Source: Theristus sp. LFF4_11 (taxonomy: Eukaryota > Nematoda > Chromadorea > Monhysterida > Xyalidae). Taken from it: 64,000 nt of DNA. Each line of letters opens with the position of its first letter. Position 1 is the stretch's first letter. Under the pieces are notes generated by a model, which had not been told where the DNA came from, searched no databases, and saw nothing but the letters and a program-made list of their open reading frames with translations. Both the position numbers and the translations under genes were made by a program. The stretch is from the NCBI GenBank assembly GCA_030248135.1, contig JASANC010001203.1:38137-102136 (forward strand), in the 5' to 3' direction. This document shows, in pieces, positions 63,001-64,000 of the stretch.

Positions 63001-63984
63001 CAGTTTCGATGCTGGATTGATTTGCAGTAGTGGGTAATTGTTTCGGACTCGATTGCGTTTCGTGTTGCTCATTGAGCTCGCCATGGCCATCATCCGAAAC
63101 AGGAACACTCTCATTGGTTGCTTGATGCTTATCGCATGCCGTGCTGGTGCTGTCGTCACCAACAGCAGTCGCAGCGAATGTTGGTTGTTGTTGTTCGTGC
63201 GCACTTTTCACGCTTTCTTGCACCGCAGAGCTCGATGAAAACGCACGGGCAGGAGTAGGACTCGATGACCGACTGTCGTCTGAAATGTCTTGCGTTGCCG
63301 CCTCCGAAATCGCAACTGCTGCGGCAGTTTTCGCTTTCTCTTGCAATTGTTGTTTCTCTGAATCAACGTCACGTGCGTTTGAGTGACCGTCTGTCGGGGT
63401 GACGACCTCCTTGTCTGCAGTTGGTTTGTCTAATTGTTCACCAGTTGCTGTTGCTGGTTCAGCATCAGCCGTTGTGCTGCGGTTACTCGCAGTCGCAACT
63501 TGCTTGGTTGACTTTGTTTTCGATTTTGGTGTTTTTGAAGACAGAGGCGCCTTCACGTTGGTTTTTGCCTCATTTATGGTCTTTCGACTTGCTTTTGGCG
63601 TTCGCTTGGCCGGCGACGATTTTGTACGCTTCTTGCCAGAATTTTGTTTCTGGTCGCCACTTTTCTTCGTCTCTTTTGTTTTCTTTTTGACGATAGATTC
63701 GCCAGAAGATTGTGCGTTGGTTTCAGTTGCATTTTCATCCTCAACTTCATCCACAACCTGTAGGTTTTATCAAATTATTTGATGCATACTGAATCAACAA
63801 TAAGCATTCGATGTGGAGTGGACGATACCATGGAATTCTTGACTTGATATCAAACAAAATTCTCATTCTCGCAAAATTTTCATCCTCATTAGCTAGCTGT
63901 TGTCTTCTCAATCCTCACGACGTCAACACTCACCTGGAATTCACTCCAGTCGACCGATTCGAAAAAACTGCTATCGTCAGTCAT
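60070..63984 (-). CDS. C2H2 zinc-finger protein with long Lys/Ser-rich N-terminus
   Basis: Minus-strand exons 63984-63934, 63757-62399, 62124-61941, 61732-61593, 61475-61347, 61259-61109, 60929-60834, 60710-60577 and 60288-60070 give 820 aa. The ATG exon encodes MTDDSSFFESVDWSEFQ. Exon 2 is a single 453-codon, low-complexity exon rich in Lys, Ser, Thr and Glu with many KKKTK-type basic clusters, so nuclear. Three fingers follow: C469/C472/H485/H491, C551/C554/H567/H573 and C724/C727/H737/H743. The second and third are each preceded by a similar block (EHVIEV and QYMIEV), which suggests a duplicated module. This finger type resembles the matrin/U1-like fingers of nuclear RNA-associated proteins. 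A C-terminal helical region (VFECVLKESKDEDELRRAL) ends in IRKEIF. Function beyond nuclear nucleic-acid binding is not known to me. Confidence 0.75.
60379..60490. repeat. Small palindromic repeat, third GCATGGCGG copy
   Basis: GTGTGGTGGAAGGATGAGCGC (left, near 60379) and GCGCACCCCGTTCCACCACAC (right, near 60466) form an inverted pair with GTCGCCATGC and GCATGGCGGC just inside. It lies in the last intron of the zinc-finger gene and shows that the blocks at 16804 and 29464 are probably arms of the same MITE family. Confidence 0.55.
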
Positions 63985-64000
63985 TTTCCAAGCGTTTAGC

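Noticed and set aside
1..64000. CRISPR arrays, bacterial operons, rRNA or viral genes
   Set aside because: No regularly spaced repeats, no ribosome-binding-site-led gene chains and no rRNA-like or viral coding sequence seen; exon-intron structure is eukaryotic throughout.

Overview
This is eukaryotic nuclear DNA from an animal. Coding exons are GC-rich and lie in AT-rich DNA, and they are cut by many GT-AG introns, some only 39-60 bases long. An ecdysone-receptor-type nuclear receptor points to Ecdysozoa. The dual oxidase reads most like the nematode BLI-3 type, and two minus-strand genes only 72 bases apart resemble a nematode operon. My best inference is a nematode or close relative that kept the ecdysone receptor; the species is not determined. 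All gene models were built by hand from splice signals, reading phase and protein motifs. In each complete model every exon junction keeps the frame and the total length divides by three.

Layout. 146-1222 (+): last three exons of an unrecognised gene that starts outside the window. 1982-6034 (+): a FRE/FRO-like ferric reductase, 8 exons, 653 aa. 7439-19558 (+): dual oxidase (DUOX), 31 exons, 1592 aa. 19559-26614: a 7 kb gap with no gene I can support. 26615-30618 (+): DUOX maturation factor (DUOXA), 7 exons, 442 aa. 32552-37745 (+): shugoshin, 13 exons, 1048 aa. 38331-47169 (+): a protein kinase joined to kelch-like repeats, 15 exons, 794 aa. 49736-55445 (+): ecdysone receptor (EcR), 7 exons, 769 aa. 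57187-59997 (-): an arginine/serine-rich protein, 6 exons, 500 aa. 60070-63984 (-): a C2H2 zinc-finger protein, 9 exons, 820 aa.

How the genes fit together. The left half is a redox cluster on one strand: a b-type-haem ferric reductase, then DUOX (peroxidase plus NADPH oxidase), then the membrane factor DUOX needs to leave the endoplasmic reticulum. In ecdysozoans DUOX-made hydrogen peroxide serves cuticle tyrosine cross-linking and gut defence, and EcR, 30 kb away, is the moulting-hormone receptor. The right half is nuclear: shugoshin, EcR, the RS protein and the zinc-finger protein.

Mobile DNA is mostly in introns. There are two copies of a hAT-type MITE, each with an 8-base target duplication, five copies of a ~165-base palindromic MITE in the kinase gene, a G-rich element with inverted ends, a TAA-flanked MITE in the DUOXA 3' region, and several smaller foldback repeats. 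The 5' end of the kinase gene also exists as a broken copy upstream of shugoshin.
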